Notes under the pieces: model-generated
Told to the model about the DNA's origin: nothing
Database searches by the model: none
Seen by the model: the letters and a program-made list of their open reading frames with translations, nothing else
Translations under genes and position numbers: made by a program
Assembly: GCA_030407505.1 (NCBI GenBank)
Contig: JASDDH010000007.1
Coordinates: forward strand, 62,001 to 126,000
Direction: 5' to 3'
Source of the DNA: Planococcus sp. APC 4015
Lineage (GTDB): Bacteria; Actinomycetota; Actinomycetes; Actinomycetales; Microbacteriaceae
DNA length: 64,000 nt
Part shown: positions 48,728 through 57,920 of the stretch, piece by piece
How positions within the stretch are numbered: the first letter of the stretch is position 1
Layout: each line of letters opens with the position of its first letter

Positions 48728-50509
48728 TCAGGAGATCGTGAGCAGCTGGTGACCGGCCGACACCGTCGAGCCGGGAGTGGCGTCGATGGCGCCGATCGTG
48801 CCGTCCTTGTGCGCCTGGATGGGCTGTTCCATCTTCATGGCCTCGAGGACGATGACGAGGTCGCCCTTGACGACCTGCTGACCGTCCTCGACGGCGAGCT
48901 TGACGATCGTGGCCTGCATGGGCGCCTTGACGGCGTCGCCCGAGGCGCCGGCCATCGCGGTCGTCGCGTGCGAGCGGCGTGACGGCGGCACCGCGACGGG
49001 GCGTCCGACTGCTCCGGGAGCCGCGACGATCCGGTCGGGGAGGCTCACCTCGAGGCGCTTGCCGCCCACCTCGACGACGACCGTGTGGCGCGCCTCGGCG
49101 GGCTGCGGGGCTTCGGGTTCGCCGTCCCACTGGGGGATGTCGTTGACGAACTCGGTCTCGATCCAGCGCGTGAAGACGCCGAACGTGCCGTCCTCCGCCG
49201 TGAAGGCGGGATCGCGCACGACCTTGCGGTGGAAGGGCAGGACGGTGGGCAGGCCCGCCACCTCGAACTCGTCGAGCGCGCGGCGTGCGCGCTGCAGCGC
49301 CTCGGCGCGGTCGCGACCGGTGACGATGATCTTGGCGAGCAGCGAATCGAACGCGCCCGAGACGCTGTCGCCCGCGGTGACACCCGAATCGAGACGGATG
49401 CCGGGCCCGCCGAACGTCTTGAAGACGTGGATCGGACCGGGCTGGGGGAGGAATCCGCGGCCCGGGTCCTCGCCGTTGATGCGGAACTCGATCGAGTGGC
49501 CGTCGGGGGTCGGGTCGTCGTAGCCGATCTCCTCGCCCTCGGCGATGCGGAACTGCTCGCGCACCAGGTCCACGCCGGTGATCTCCTCCGAGACCGGATG
49601 CTCGACCTGGAGCCGGGTGTTGACCTCGAGGAACGAGATCGTGCCGTCGGCTCCGATGAGGAACTCGCAGGTTCCGGCTCCGACGTAGCCGACCTCGCGC
49701 AGGATCGCCTTGGACGACTCGTAGAGGATGCGGTTCTGCTCGTCGGTCAGGAACGGCGCGGGGGCCTCCTCGACGAGCTTCTGGTGGCGACGCTGCAGCG
49801 AGCAGTCGCGCGTCGAGATGACGACGACATTGCCCGCGGCATCCGCGAGGCACTGGGTCTCGACGTGGCGCGGCTTGTCGAGGTACTTCTCGACGAAGCA
49901 CTCGCCCCGGCCGAAGGCGCTGATCGCCTCCCGGGTGGCGGATTCGAAGAGCTCGGGGATCTCGTCGGCGGTGCGGGCGACCTTGAGGCCGCGGCCGCCG
50001 CCGCCGTAGGCCGCCTTGATCGCGATCGGAAGGCCCACCTCGGCGGCGAAGGCGATGACTTCGTCAGCGCCTGCCACGGGACCGGGCGTTCCGGGTGCGA
50101 GGGGTGCCCCGACCTTCTCGGCGACGTGGCGCGCGGTGACCTTGTCTCCGAGGGCTTCGATGGCGTCCGGCGACGGGCCGATCCACGTGAGGCCGGCCGC
50201 GATCACGGTTCGGGCGAACTCGGCGTTCTCGGCGAGGAACCCGTAGCCGGGGTGCACGGCGTCGGCGCCCGAGCGCCGGGCGACCGAGAGGATCTTGTCG
50301 ATCGACAGGTACGTGTCGCCGCTCGTCGCGCCGTCCAGCGCATACGCCTCGTCGGCGAGACGCACGTGCATCGCGTCGCGGTCCTGGTCGGCGTAGACGG
50401 CGACGGATGACTTGCCCGCATCGCGGGCGGCGCGGATGACACGAACGGCGATCTCGCCGCGATTCGCGATGAGGACCTTGCTGATCTTCGCCGAGGCGGT
50501 CTGAGGCAT
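48728..50509 (-). CDS. Acyl-CoA carboxylase alpha subunit (biotin carboxylase plus biotin carrier)
   Basis: 593 aa. Biotin carboxylase domain 8-450: [35 protein letters not shown]-grasp loop [45 protein letters not shown] basic/Pro linker, then a BCCP domain with biotin-acceptor Lys in [13 protein letters not shown]. With the beta and epsilon subunits at 55.9-57.8 kb it makes malonyl- or methylmalonyl-CoA. Start ATG 50509 is preceded by -10 TAGGCT 8 bases away (50517-50522); the longer in-frame start would lie upstream of that promoter. Confidence 0.94.
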   Translation of the reverse strand: MPQTASAKISKVLIANRGEIAVRVIRAARDAGKSSVAVYADQDRDAMHVRLADEAYALDGATSGDTYLSIDKILSVARRSGADAVHPGYGFLAENAEFARTVIAAGLTWIGPSPDAIEALGDKVTARHVAEKVGAPLAPGTPGPVAGADEVIAFAAEVGLPIAIKAAYGGGGRGLKVARTADEIPELFESATREAISAFGRGECFVEKYLDKPRHVETQCLADAAGNVVVISTRDCSLQRRHQKLVEEAPAPFLTDEQNRILYESSKAILREVGYVGAGTCEFLIGADGTISFLEVNTRLQVEHPVSEEITGVDLVREQFRIAEGEEIGYDDPTPDGHSIEFRINGEDPGRGFLPQPGPIHVFKTFGGPGIRLDSGVTAGDSVSGAFDSLLAKIIVTGRDRAEALQRARRALDEFEVAGLPTVLPFHRKVVRDPAFTAEDGTFGVFTRWIETEFVNDIPQWDGEPEAPQPAEARHTVVVEVGGKRLEVSLPDRIVAAPGAVGRPVAVPPSRRSHATTAMAGASGDAVKAPMQATIVKLAVEDGQQVVKGDLVIVLEAMKMEQPIQAHKDGTIGAIDATPGSTVSAGHQLLTIS

Positions 50510-50516
50510 GGGTGCC

Positions 50517-50522
50517 AGCCTA
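50517..50522 (-). promoter_or_regulatory. -10 hexamer of the carboxylase alpha gene
   Basis: TAGGCT on the minus strand, 8 bases from ATG 50509; supports a leaderless message and the shorter start. Confidence 0.5.
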
Positions 50523-50587
50523 CCGAGCCGTCTCGCACCCCCTTTGACCAATCCATACAAGAACTGTCGAAGAACGTGGGCGTCCTG

Positions 50588-51256
50588 CTACAACGACGTG
50601 AGGGAGGGATCGGTCAAGTTCCACAGCGTCGTCCACTCGACACCGAGCTCCCGGACCAGAGTGCGCAGGGTCGACAGCGACATGCCGACGACCGTCGACG
50701 GATCGCCCTCGACCTTCTCGATGAACGCGCCGCCCAGCGAGTCGACGGTGAAGGCGCCCGCGACGTGCAGCGGTTCGCCGGTCGCGACGTACGCGTCGAT
50801 CTCGGCATCCGTCATGTCGGCGACGAAGGTGACGGATGCCGCCGCCACGGCATGCACCTCGCGCGACGGCTCGCCGGGGCGCACCCGCACGACGGCGTGG
50901 CCGGAATGCAGCACGCCGGTGCGTCCGCGCATGGCGCGCCAGCGCGCGGCCGCGTTCTCGGCGGTGTGCGGCTTGCCGAGGACCGCGCCGTCGAGTTCGA
51001 ACATCGAGTCGCCGCCGATGACGATGCCGTCGAAATCGGGGGCGTCGTCGGCCAGGCGCGCGGCGACGTCGGCCGCCTTGCGGCGCGCGAGCAGCAGCAC
51101 ATGCTCTTCGGGGGAGAGGACGCGGCCCTCCGCCGCCTCGACGGCGGCGACAACCGCCTCCTCGTCGACGTCGGGGGCGACGATCAACGGACGGATGCCG
51201 ACCTGGCCGAGCAGCATGAGTCGGGCGGGAGACGTCGAGGCGAGGCAGACGCGCAT
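50588..51256 (-). CDS. maf: Maf-family nucleotide pyrophosphatase
   Basis: 222 aa. CLASTSPARLMLLGQVGI opening with the SxSPxR phosphate loop (STSPAR), VIGGDSMFELDG with catalytic Asp, LGKPHTAENAAARW and the GAFTVDSLGGAFIEKVEGD region are all present. Hydrolyses non-canonical nucleotides (7-methyl-GTP, UTP, CTP or dTTP-type) to limit misincorporation; some members affect septum formation. -10 TAGCGT (51263-51268) is 7 bases from the ATG. Confidence 0.9.
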   Translation of the reverse strand: MRVCLASTSPARLMLLGQVGIRPLIVAPDVDEEAVVAAVEAAEGRVLSPEEHVLLLARRKAADVAARLADDAPDFDGIVIGGDSMFELDGAVLGKPHTAENAAARWRAMRGRTGVLHSGHAVVRVRPGEPSREVHAVAAASVTFVADMTDAEIDAYVATGEPLHVAGAFTVDSLGGAFIEKVEGDPSTVVGMSLSTLRTLVRELGVEWTTLWNLTDPSLTSL

Positions 51257-51262
51257 CCGACC

Positions 51263-51342
51263 ACGCTAGTCGGCCGGTGCGCCGTGTCCCCCAAAAGGGG
51301 GGTACGAAACGGCGTGTTAGGGCATCCTGAGGGTGCGAGACT
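51263..51342. promoter_or_regulatory. Divergent promoters for maf and the RNA methyltransferase
   Basis: Leftward TAGCGT (51263-51268) and rightward GAGACT (51337-51342), each 7 bases from the start codon. A CCCCC-AAAA-GGGGG hairpin (51288-51301) lies between. Confidence 0.5.
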
Positions 51343-51348
51343 CAAGGC

Positions 51349-52638
51349 ATGGAATCCGGCGACCAGATCGATCTCGACGTGACGGATGTCGCGCACGGCG
51401 GTGTGTTCGTCGGTCGTCACGAGGGGCGCGTCGTGTTCGTGCCGGATGCGATCCCGGGCGAGCGTGTGCGCGTGCGTCTCACCGACGTCGGCAAGAGCAG
51501 CTTCTGGCGTGGTGACGTGCTCGAGGTGACGGATGCCTCGCCACACCGCCGGCCGCATGTGTGGCGCCAGGCCGACGTCGACGTCGCCCCCGAGCAGCGG
51601 CCCGGCGGCGCGGACTTCGGGCACATCGACCTCGCCGAGCAGCGCGTCCTGAAGCTGAAGGTGCTCGGTGACGCCCTCGATCGCTTCGGCGGCGTGCAGC
51701 CGTCTCTCGCGATCCAGCCGGCCCATGCTCCTGGCGGTGCCGCAGCCGAGACCGAGGACGGCACAGGCTGGCGCACCCGGGTCTCGCTGCACGTCGATGC
51801 CGACGGCCGTGTCGGACCCTACGCCGCCCGCAGCCACCGCGTCATCCCCGTCGACCGTCTGCCGCTGGCGACCGCCGAGGTCGAGCGTGCCGCGCTCGCC
51901 CTGCAGGGCGGCCGACCGGGACGGATCGATCTCGTGCAGCCCGCCGACGGACGCGTGCGCGTCCTCGCACGACCGGAGCGGGAGGGGAAGGCCCGTCCGC
52001 CGAAGGTCGACCACCGCAAGGATCCGGCACGCGAGATCGTGATCGAGCGCGTCGGCGACCGGGCGTTCCGCGTCGATGCCGGGGGCTTCTGGCAGGTGCA
52101 CCGCCTCGCGGCGCACTCGCTGACCTCGCTGGTCGCCGACGCGCTGACGGGCTCGGTCGATCCCGAAGCATCGCACCTCGACCTCTACGGCGGCGTCGGA
52201 CTCTTCGCCGCGACGCTCGGCGACCTCGGTGGAGCATCGACTCGTGTGACGTCGGTCGAGTCGGATCCGAGGGCGACGGAGCACGCCGGCGAGAACCTCG
52301 CGGAGTGGGTGGGAGCCCGGGCGGAAACCGGCCGCGTCGACCGCTGGATCTCGGCGCTAGCGGGTTCCGCGTCGGCCGCGGAACGCGAGCGACTCGCGCG
52401 CGGGGTCGTGCTGCTGGACCCGCCGCGCGCCGGCGCGGGGCGCGCGGTCGTCGAGGGCATCGTGGCGCTGTCGCCGCGCACGGTCGTGTACGTCGCCTGC
52501 GACCCCGTGGCGCTCGCGCGCGACATCGGCACGTTCCGCGCATCGGGCTACGATCTGACCCGCATCGACGCCGTCGACGTCTTCCCGAATTCGCACCACG
52601 TCGAAGCAGTGGCCACGCTGGGGAGGGTCGATGGATAG
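51349..52638 (+). CDS. TRAM-domain RNA (uracil-5-)methyltransferase family protein
   Basis: 429 aa, TrmA/RumA-like. N-terminal TRAM OB-fold (QIDLDVTDVAHGGVFVGRHEG, VFVPDAIPGERVRVRL), middle domain, then SAM-binding Rossmann fold with HLDLYGGVGLFA, VLLDPPRAGAGRAVVEGI and catalytic Cys in VYVACDPVALARD, plus the general-base Glu near HHVEAVATL. The iron-sulfur cysteines of some RumA proteins are not evident. Methylates a uridine in tRNA or rRNA. The last codons carry the promoter for the response regulator downstream. Confidence 0.9.
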   Translation: MESGDQIDLDVTDVAHGGVFVGRHEGRVVFVPDAIPGERVRVRLTDVGKSSFWRGDVLEVTDASPHRRPHVWRQADVDVAPEQRPGGADFGHIDLAEQRVLKLKVLGDALDRFGGVQPSLAIQPAHAPGGAAAETEDGTGWRTRVSLHVDADGRVGPYAARSHRVIPVDRLPLATAEVERAALALQGGRPGRIDLVQPADGRVRVLARPEREGKARPPKVDHRKDPAREIVIERVGDRAFRVDAGGFWQVHRLAAHSLTSLVADALTGSVDPEASHLDLYGGVGLFAATLGDLGGASTRVTSVESDPRATEHAGENLAEWVGARAETGRVDRWISALAGSASAAERERLARGVVLLDPPRAGAGRAVVEGIVALSPRTVVYVACDPVALARDIGTFRASGYDLTRIDAVDVFPNSHHVEAVATLGRVDG

Positions 52639-52641
52639 GGT
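52636..52641 (+). promoter_or_regulatory. -10 hexamer TAGGGT overlapping the methyltransferase stop
   Basis: The TAG of the methyltransferase stop is also the first half of TAGGGT, 8 bases before ATG 52649 of the response regulator. Confidence 0.55.
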
Positions 52642-52648
52642 GGGCGGG

Positions 52649-53332
52649 ATGACGCGTGTCGCTCTGATCGACGACCACGAGTCCGTTCGTCTGGGACTCG
52701 AGGCGGCCTGCGCGCGCGCCGAGACGAAGGACGTCGTGTTCTCAGGCAGCAGCGTGACCGAATACCTCACCTGGAGGTCGGCCACGCGGGCTGCGCCCGC
52801 TGACGTCGTGGTGCTGGATCTGACCCTCGGTGACGGCACGACGGTGACCGAGAACGTGCAGAACCTCATCCGCGACGGGTCGAGCGTCATCATCCACTCG
52901 GTCGCCGACCGCCCTGCCGCGGTGCGCGAGGCGCTCGCAGCCGGTGCGGCCGGTGTCGTCAGCAAGTCGTCCCGCATAGACGACGTCATCGCCGCGATCT
53001 ACACCGTCGCGCGAGGCGAGCCTCTCAACAACGTCGAATGGGCGAGCGCCGTCGAAGGCGACCGCGCCTTCGCCGACGCGCAGCTGTCGGCCCGCGAGCG
53101 CGACGTGCTGCGGCTGTACGCCGCCGGGCTGCCGCTCAAGGTCGTCGCGGACCGCCTCGGCGTGGCGTACTCCACGGCGAAGGAGAACATCACCCGCGTG
53201 CGCATCAAGTACGTCGAGGTCGGGCGTCCCGCGCCCACGAAGGTCGATCTGCTGCGCCGGGCGATGGAGGACGGCATCCTCGCGGACGCCGCCGAGGCGC
53301 CGCCGGCCGCACCCCCGAGGCGAGCACGGTGA
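52649..53332 (+). CDS. NarL/LuxR-type response regulator
   Basis: 227 aa. Receiver domain MTRVALIDDHESVRLGLEAA with acidic pocket DD (8-9), phosphoacceptor Asp57 in VVVLDLTLGDG and Lys in GVVSKSSRID; C-terminal helix-turn-helix AQLSARERDVLRLYAAGLPL, VADRLGVAYSTAKENITRVR. Start ATG 52649 follows a leaderless promoter; an ATG six codons upstream sits on the promoter. Its stop overlaps the kinase GTG, so the pair is coupled. The C-terminal tail is Ala/Pro-rich. Confidence 0.9.
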   Translation: MTRVALIDDHESVRLGLEAACARAETKDVVFSGSSVTEYLTWRSATRAAPADVVVLDLTLGDGTTVTENVQNLIRDGSSVIIHSVADRPAAVREALAAGAAGVVSKSSRIDDVIAAIYTVARGEPLNNVEWASAVEGDRAFADAQLSARERDVLRLYAAGLPLKVVADRLGVAYSTAKENITRVRIKYVEVGRPAPTKVDLLRRAMEDGILADAAEAPPAAPPRRAR

Positions 53333-54627
53333 AAGCTGAAGGTCCCTCGACGACGATCGACGAAGCGTGGGGCCACATTCCGCAGTCCCGCGAGGCGACC
53401 GCGGGAATCGGCTCGTTCACGCGCCAGCGCGTCGAGCGCATCATCGCCCTCGTGGCGGGTGTGGGCGCGCTGCTCATCTTCGTGCAGACCTTCTTCACCG
53501 CTCTGAGTCAGACCAGTCAGCTGGGGCCGTGGTCGGTCGCTCTCCTCGTGGCGGGTTTCGGACCGCTGACGCTGTGGATCATCGCCTGCCTCTCGGGCAG
53601 GTGGGTGCGTCCGGCATCCTCGTTCTTCGCCATAACCTACGTCGCGACCCTCGCCATCTGGCCGGTGGCCACGGCGCAAGCCACTCTGCCCGCGGCCGAT
53701 GTGCCGTGGATCTGGCTGCTGGTCAACCTCGCCACCCTCGCGGCCGTGCTCGTCTACTCCCTGCCGCTCCAGATCGCCTGGACGATCTTCGCACCGCTGC
53801 TCGCGGGGCTCCTGCGTCTCATCCAGGGCGGGTTCGAGGCGTCGGCGTGGTACGCCGTGACCCTGGACGTGTCGTTCGCATGGATCCTCGGCGGCGTCAT
53901 CCTCTCCCTCGGATGGGTGCTGCGCTCGATCGCCGTCGGAGTCGACGAGGCGCGGGGCCATGCCGTCGACTCGTACGCGCGGGCCGCAGCGGCGAACGCC
54001 GCCGAACAGGAGCGGGTGGCCGTCGCCGCCCTCATGCACGACAGCGTCCTCGCCGCGCTCATCGCCGCGGAGCGCGCCGACACCGCGCGGGCCCGCACCC
54101 TGGCGATGGCGATGGCCCGCGAGGCGCTCACCCGCCTCGCGAATGCGGAGCAGGACGCCGCCGAGGGCAGCGACACGCCCCGGAGCGCGACGGGCATCGC
54201 CGAAGACCTCGAGGTCGCCGCGCGCGAGGTCGGCGTGACCGTGAACGTCGATCGCCGCATCGCCGCCGAGACGCCGGCTGTGCCCGGCCGCGTCGCGCGC
54301 GCGCTCGTGCTCGCGGCCACCCAGGCAGTCGCCAACGCCGTGCAGCACGCCGGCGGCGCGGGGCTACGTGTGTCGGTCGAGGCGGGCATCGACCAGATCT
54401 GCCTCGTCGTGCGGGATTCAGGCGAGGGCTTCGACATGGCGGGAGTGCCCGATGACCGCCTGGGCATCCGCGGGTCGATCATCGCCCGCGTGGCGGCCGT
54501 GGGCGGCGTGGCCGATCTCCAGTCGAGCAGCAGAGGCACGATCGTCGCGCTCGAGTGGCCCGCATCCGATGCGGCAGCAGCTGTCCTCGGCGAATCCCCC
54601 TTCGCGGCGGAAGGATCGGCGTCGTGA
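53329..54627 (+). CDS. Membrane sensor histidine kinase (HPK7/HisKA_3-like)
   Basis: 432 aa. Six or so membrane helices (about 35-190) with short loops and no large periplasmic sensor, suggesting that it senses the membrane itself. Then a dimerisation helix with VAVAALMHDSVLAALIAAERA, His237 in MHDSV the likely phosphosite, and an HATPase_c domain: ATQAVANAVQHAGGAGLRVSV, VVRDSGEGFDMAGVPDDRLGI and SSSRGTIVALEW. GTG 53329 overlaps the regulator stop, and its own stop overlaps the third gene. Signal unknown. Confidence 0.87.
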   Translation: MKAEGPSTTIDEAWGHIPQSREATAGIGSFTRQRVERIIALVAGVGALLIFVQTFFTALSQTSQLGPWSVALLVAGFGPLTLWIIACLSGRWVRPASSFFAITYVATLAIWPVATAQATLPAADVPWIWLLVNLATLAAVLVYSLPLQIAWTIFAPLLAGLLRLIQGGFEASAWYAVTLDVSFAWILGGVILSLGWVLRSIAVGVDEARGHAVDSYARAAAANAAEQERVAVAALMHDSVLAALIAAERADTARARTLAMAMAREALTRLANAEQDAAEGSDTPRSATGIAEDLEVAAREVGVTVNVDRRIAAETPAVPGRVARALVLAATQAVANAVQHAGGAGLRVSVEAGIDQICLVVRDSGEGFDMAGVPDDRLGIRGSIIARVAAVGGVADLQSSSRGTIVALEWPASDAAAAVLGESPFAAEGSAS

Positions 54628-55655
54628 GCGTACGCAGCATCCTCGGCGCGCTCGCCATAGCCTTCACCGCCTATCTCGCGTTCCGCGCGCTGGCCCTGAC
54701 CGAGCCCGTGCCCAATCCGGCCGTGAGCTATGTCGCGTTCGCGCTGTACCTCGTGACGACCTGGCTCTGCATCTACTGGGATCCGTCCCGCCGGAGGGGG
54801 TCCGGTCAGAATCGGGATGCCGCGGTCTCTCACCGGCTTCCCATCTGGGCCACGGTGCTCGCCCTCGTGACGACGGCGGTGGTCCCCGCGGCGATCGCGT
54901 TCGCGGTGGGCGAGGAGTTCCGCACCGCGCCGTTCGCGACGTGGTACCTGGGCGGGCTCGGCGCTCTCATGGTCATCGTGACGGTGCGCGGCCGTCCGTG
55001 GATCGCGTGGGTGGGGATCGCCATCCTCACGGTCGAGTCCGCGGTGTTGATGGGCCCGGCCAACACGTTGGCCCTCGGCCTCGTCGGCTCCATCGTGTGG
55101 GTGGTCGTGGCGCACCTGCTGCGCTTCTCGCTGGATCGCGCGGCGAAGGACACCACCCAGCTCGCGCAGCTGCAGCGGGCGGCATCCGCCTGGCAGGCCT
55201 CGCAGCTCGTGCGCGGCCGTGAGCGGCGCGTGCAGGTGCAGCGCGCGCTCGCCGTCGCCGGGCCCGTGCTGACGCGCGTCGTGGCCACCGGAGGCGTGCT
55301 CGCCGAGGAGGACCGCCTCGAGGCGCGACTCGCCGAGGGGCGCCTGCGCGACGAGCTGCGAGGCCCCAGACTCCTCGACGACGACGTGCGCTCCGAACTC
55401 GACCGCGCGCGTCGCCGCGGGGCAGCGGTGACCGTGCTCGATGAAGGCGGCCTGGACGGACTCGAGGAGGACGCCCTCGAGACGATCCGCCACGAGCTCG
55501 CCGAGACGCTCCGCAGCGCCGCCTCCGATCGCCTCTACATCCGCACGTCCCCGCACGACAGCATCGCCGTCACGGTCGTGGGTCGTTCGGGTTCGGACCA
55601 GGGGCTGAGCGACGAGGACGCGGTCGACCTCTGGCGCGAGATCCCGCACTCCTGA
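54624..55655 (+). CDS. Membrane protein co-encoded with the two-component system
   Basis: 343 aa, unrecognised. Six predicted N-terminal helices (ILGALAIAFTAYLAFRALAL through LGLVGSIVWVVVAHLL), then a cytoplasmic half with a helical stretch (AQLQRAASAWQASQLVRGRERRV) and an alpha/beta end (AAVTVLDEGGLDGLEEDAL, LYIRTSPHDSIAVTVVG). The domain layout echoes the kinase without HATPase motifs, so it may be a degenerate kinase-like sensor or accessory. GTG 54624 has AAGGATCG upstream and overlaps the kinase stop. A large hairpin terminator follows. Confidence 0.7.
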   Translation: MSVRSILGALAIAFTAYLAFRALALTEPVPNPAVSYVAFALYLVTTWLCIYWDPSRRRGSGQNRDAAVSHRLPIWATVLALVTTAVVPAAIAFAVGEEFRTAPFATWYLGGLGALMVIVTVRGRPWIAWVGIAILTVESAVLMGPANTLALGLVGSIVWVVVAHLLRFSLDRAAKDTTQLAQLQRAASAWQASQLVRGRERRVQVQRALAVAGPVLTRVVATGGVLAEEDRLEARLAEGRLRDELRGPRLLDDDVRSELDRARRRGAAVTVLDEGGLDGLEEDALETIRHELAETLRSAASDRLYIRTSPHDSIAVTVVGRSGSDQGLSDEDAVDLWREIPHS

Positions 55656-55674
55656 CCCGCCCCCGAAAACACCT

Positions 55675-55718
55675 CGCTCCCCGGCTCCACCGGAGGAGGT
55701 GGTGTGAGCCGGGGAGCG
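55675..55718. terminator. Large hairpin after the two-component operon
   Basis: Thirteen-base perfect arms (CGCTCCCCGGCTC and complement) around a loop that itself can pair CCACC with GGTGG. It ends the plus-strand operon. Confidence 0.75.
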
Positions 55719-55730
55719 GAAGGTGAAGGA

Positions 55731-55763
55731 GGCGAGGGGCGGCGAAGCCGCCCGCCCCTCGCC
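55731..55763. terminator. Second perfect hairpin in the convergent gap
   Basis: GGCGAGGGGCGG / CCGCCCCTCGCC, 12-bp perfect stem with a 9-base loop, 12 bases after the previous hairpin. Confidence 0.65.
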
Positions 55764-55795
55764 TACGCGAGCAGTTACCCGAAAACCGCCCGCCA

Positions 55796-55850
55796 GGCCG
55801 AACCTGTGCTCACCCGAAGGGGAGCAGGTCGGCCGAACGCAGAAGCGTTC
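55796..55850. repeat. Two adjoining hairpins in the convergent gap
   Basis: A bulged stem GGCCGAACCTGTGCTC...GAGCAGGTCGGCC (55796-55834) directly followed by GAACGC-AGAA-GCGTTC (55835-55850). No gene is seen between 55656 and 55946. Confidence 0.55.
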
Positions 55851-55891
55851 CAGCACCTCAAGTATCCGCGCGCCGATCTCGGACTGTCTGT

Positions 55892-55935
55892 AGGTATTTC
55901 GGGGGACACCTCGAGGTATTCCGGGGGACACCTCG
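55892..55935. repeat. Tandem 22-bp direct repeat
   Basis: Two head-to-tail copies (55892-55913, 55914-55935) of AGGTATTYCGGGGGACACCTCG minus two bases' worth of identity loss at one site: 21 of 22 positions match. Each unit begins AGGT and ends ACCTCG, so it is weakly palindromic. It lies just beyond the end of the carboxylase epsilon gene; possibly a mobile-element end or integrase site. Confidence 0.7.
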
Positions 55936-55946
55936 CGGGGTCCGGA

Positions 55947-56165
55947 TCAGAGTCCGCGACCCCACCCGAGGTCGCGCCGCAGCGGCTCGCGCAGCCCGCG
56001 CTGCGACAGCGCCCAGGCCGACGGGCGCGGCTCGTCGGCGACCACGGCCTCGGCCGCCTCGCGCTCGTACGTCTCGGTCACCACGGCGATCAGCGCCGCG
56101 AGCTCCTCCGGCGTCGGGTCGCCCCGACGCACGTCGATCGCGACCGGCTGCTGCGACTCGCTCAC
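55947..56165 (-). CDS. accE: Acyl-CoA carboxylase epsilon subunit
   Basis: 72 aa. Epsilon subunits are small, actinobacteria-specific and stabilise the alpha-beta carboxylase complex. The core [20 protein letters not shown] is the family signature, and the C-terminal [20 protein letters not shown] is a typical S.W....R..R.P...G.G.W-like end. GTG 56165 overlaps the beta-subunit stop by GTGA, so the two are translated together. It is short enough to be missed by automatic gene calling. Confidence 0.85.
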   Translation of the reverse strand: MSESQQPVAIDVRRGDPTPEELAALIAVVTETYEREAAEAVVADEPRPSAWALSQRGLREPLRRDLGWGRGL

Positions 56166-57769
56166 AGGGGGATGTTCCCGTGCTTCTTGGGCGGCAGGCT
56201 GGCCCGCTTGCCGCGGAGCGCCCGCAGGGCCTTCGCGATCGACACGCGCGTCTGCGCGGGCTCGATGATGCCGTCCAGCTCGCCGCGCTCGGCGGCGAGG
56301 AACGGCGAGGCGACGTCGTACGTGTACTGGTTCGCCAGGCGCGTGCGCACGGCGGCGACGTCTTCGCCGGCTTCCTCGGCCTTCTTGATCTCGCCGCGGT
56401 ACAGGATGTTGACCGCCCCCTGACCGCCCATGACGGCGATCTCGGCCGTCGGCCACGCGAGGTTGATGTCGGCGCCCAGCTGCTTGGAGCCCATGACGAT
56501 GTACGCGCCGCCGTAGGCCTTGCGCAGGATGACGGTGACCAGCGGCACCGTGGCCTCGGCGTAGGCGTAGAGCAGCTTCGCACCGCGGCGGATCACGCCC
56601 TCCCACTCCTGGTCGGTGCCGGGCAGGTAGCCGGGCACGTCGACCAGGGTGACGATGGGGATCGAGAACGCGTCGCAGAACCGCACGAAGCGGCTCGCCT
56701 TCTCGCCCGCCTCGATGTTCAGCGTGCCCGCCATCTGCGAGGGCTGGTTCGCGATGATGCCGACGCTGCGCCCCTCGATGCGGCCGAAGCCGATCACGAT
56801 GTTGGGGGCGAACAGAGGCTGCACCTCGAGGAACTCACCGGTCCCCGAGCCTGCCGACGGGTCGACGATGCCGCGGATGACCTGGTGGATGTCGTACGGC
56901 TGGTTGGGGGAGTCGGGGATGACGGTGTTCAGTGCCCGGTCGGCATCCGTCGTCTCGAACTCGAAAACCGGCTCGAAGGCCGGGATCTCGGCCATGTTGT
57001 TGTCGGGGAGGAACCCCAGGAGCGTCCGGGCGTAGTCGATCGCGTCGTCCTCGTCTTCGGCGAGGTAGTGGGCGACGCCGGAGCGGGTGTTGTGCGTGTG
57101 CGCACCGCCCAGCTCGTCCATGCCGACGTCTTCACCCGTGACGGTCTTGATGACGTCGGGGCCGGTGACGAACATCTGGCTCGTCTTGTCGACCATGATC
57201 ACGAAGTCGGTGAGCGCGGGGGAGTACACCGCGCCACCGGCGGCCGGGCCCATGATGATCGAGATCTGCGGGATGACGCCCGATGCGCGGGTGTTCAGCC
57301 GGAAGATCTCGCCGTACTTGCCGAGGGCGACCACGCCCTCCTGGATGCGGGCCCCACCCGAGTCGAGCATGCCGATGATCGGGATGCCGCTGCGGAGGGC
57401 GAACTCCATGACCTTGATGATCTTCTCGCCCGCGACTTCGCCGAGCGAGCCGCCGAAGGTCGAGAAGTCCTGCGCGTAGACGGCGACGGTGCGGCCGTGG
57501 ATGGTGCCGACACCCGTGACGACGGAATCGCCGTACGGGCGGAACTTGTCCATGCCGAAGGCGGTGGTGCGGTGCCGCACGTACTCGTCGAGCTCGACGA
57601 AGCTGCCGGGGTCCACGAGCAGCTCGATGCGCTCGCGCGCTGTGCCCTTGCCCTTCGCGTGCTGCTTCTGCTTCGCCACGACTTCGGCGTCGAGGACGGC
57701 CTCCTGGTAGCGGGCGCGGAGGTCGGCGATCTTGCCGGCGGTCGTGGAGAGATCGGGCTGGTCGGTCAC
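56162..57769 (-). CDS. Acyl-CoA carboxylase beta subunit (carboxyltransferase; propionyl/acetyl-CoA)
   Basis: 535 aa. Transfers CO2 from carboxybiotin on the alpha subunit to acyl-CoA. Carboxyltransferase halves: [53 protein letters not shown] (oxyanion Gly-Gly-Ala), then [28 protein letters not shown] ([13 protein letters not shown] quoted) and [20 protein letters not shown] 57769 is chosen because -10 TAGGGT (57777-57782) lies 8 bases off. Operon with epsilon; divergent from birA, whose product biotinylates the partner subunit. Confidence 0.94.
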   Translation of the reverse strand: MTDQPDLSTTAGKIADLRARYQEAVLDAEVVAKQKQHAKGKGTARERIELLVDPGSFVELDEYVRHRTTAFGMDKFRPYGDSVVTGVGTIHGRTVAVYAQDFSTFGGSLGEVAGEKIIKVMEFALRSGIPIIGMLDSGGARIQEGVVALGKYGEIFRLNTRASGVIPQISIIMGPAAGGAVYSPALTDFVIMVDKTSQMFVTGPDVIKTVTGEDVGMDELGGAHTHNTRSGVAHYLAEDEDDAIDYARTLLGFLPDNNMAEIPAFEPVFEFETTDADRALNTVIPDSPNQPYDIHQVIRGIVDPSAGSGTGEFLEVQPLFAPNIVIGFGRIEGRSVGIIANQPSQMAGTLNIEAGEKASRFVRFCDAFSIPIVTLVDVPGYLPGTDQEWEGVIRRGAKLLYAYAEATVPLVTVILRKAYGGAYIVMGSKQLGADINLAWPTAEIAVMGGQGAVNILYRGEIKKAEEAGEDVAAVRTRLANQYTYDVASPFLAAERGELDGIIEPAQTRVSIAKALRALRGKRASLPPKKHGNIPL

Positions 57770-57776
57770 GGATTCC

Positions 57777-57914
57777 ACCCTATCGACGCGGATGCGCGAG
57801 CGGTTGGAGGCATCCCACAAGCGGATGCGCCGTGCCCTGTCGACTTGCCACGTCGTCGGCGCGCCGACGACGGCGTGTCAACCCCCGCCCTCGGGGGCGC
57901 GACGTCGCTACCGT
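57777..57914. promoter_or_regulatory. Divergent carboxylase/birA control region with a perfect 22-bp palindrome
   Basis: Leftward -10 TAGGGT (57777-57782) and rightward -10 TACCGT (57909-57914) face away from a perfect 22-bp palindrome at 57851-57872 (each arm CGTCGTCGGCG) and a CCCCCG-CCCT-CGGGGG hairpin at 57883-57898. The hairpin covers the birA -35 position. A shared regulator of carboxylase and biotinylation is suggested. Confidence 0.6.
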
Positions 57915-57920
57915 GGAGCC

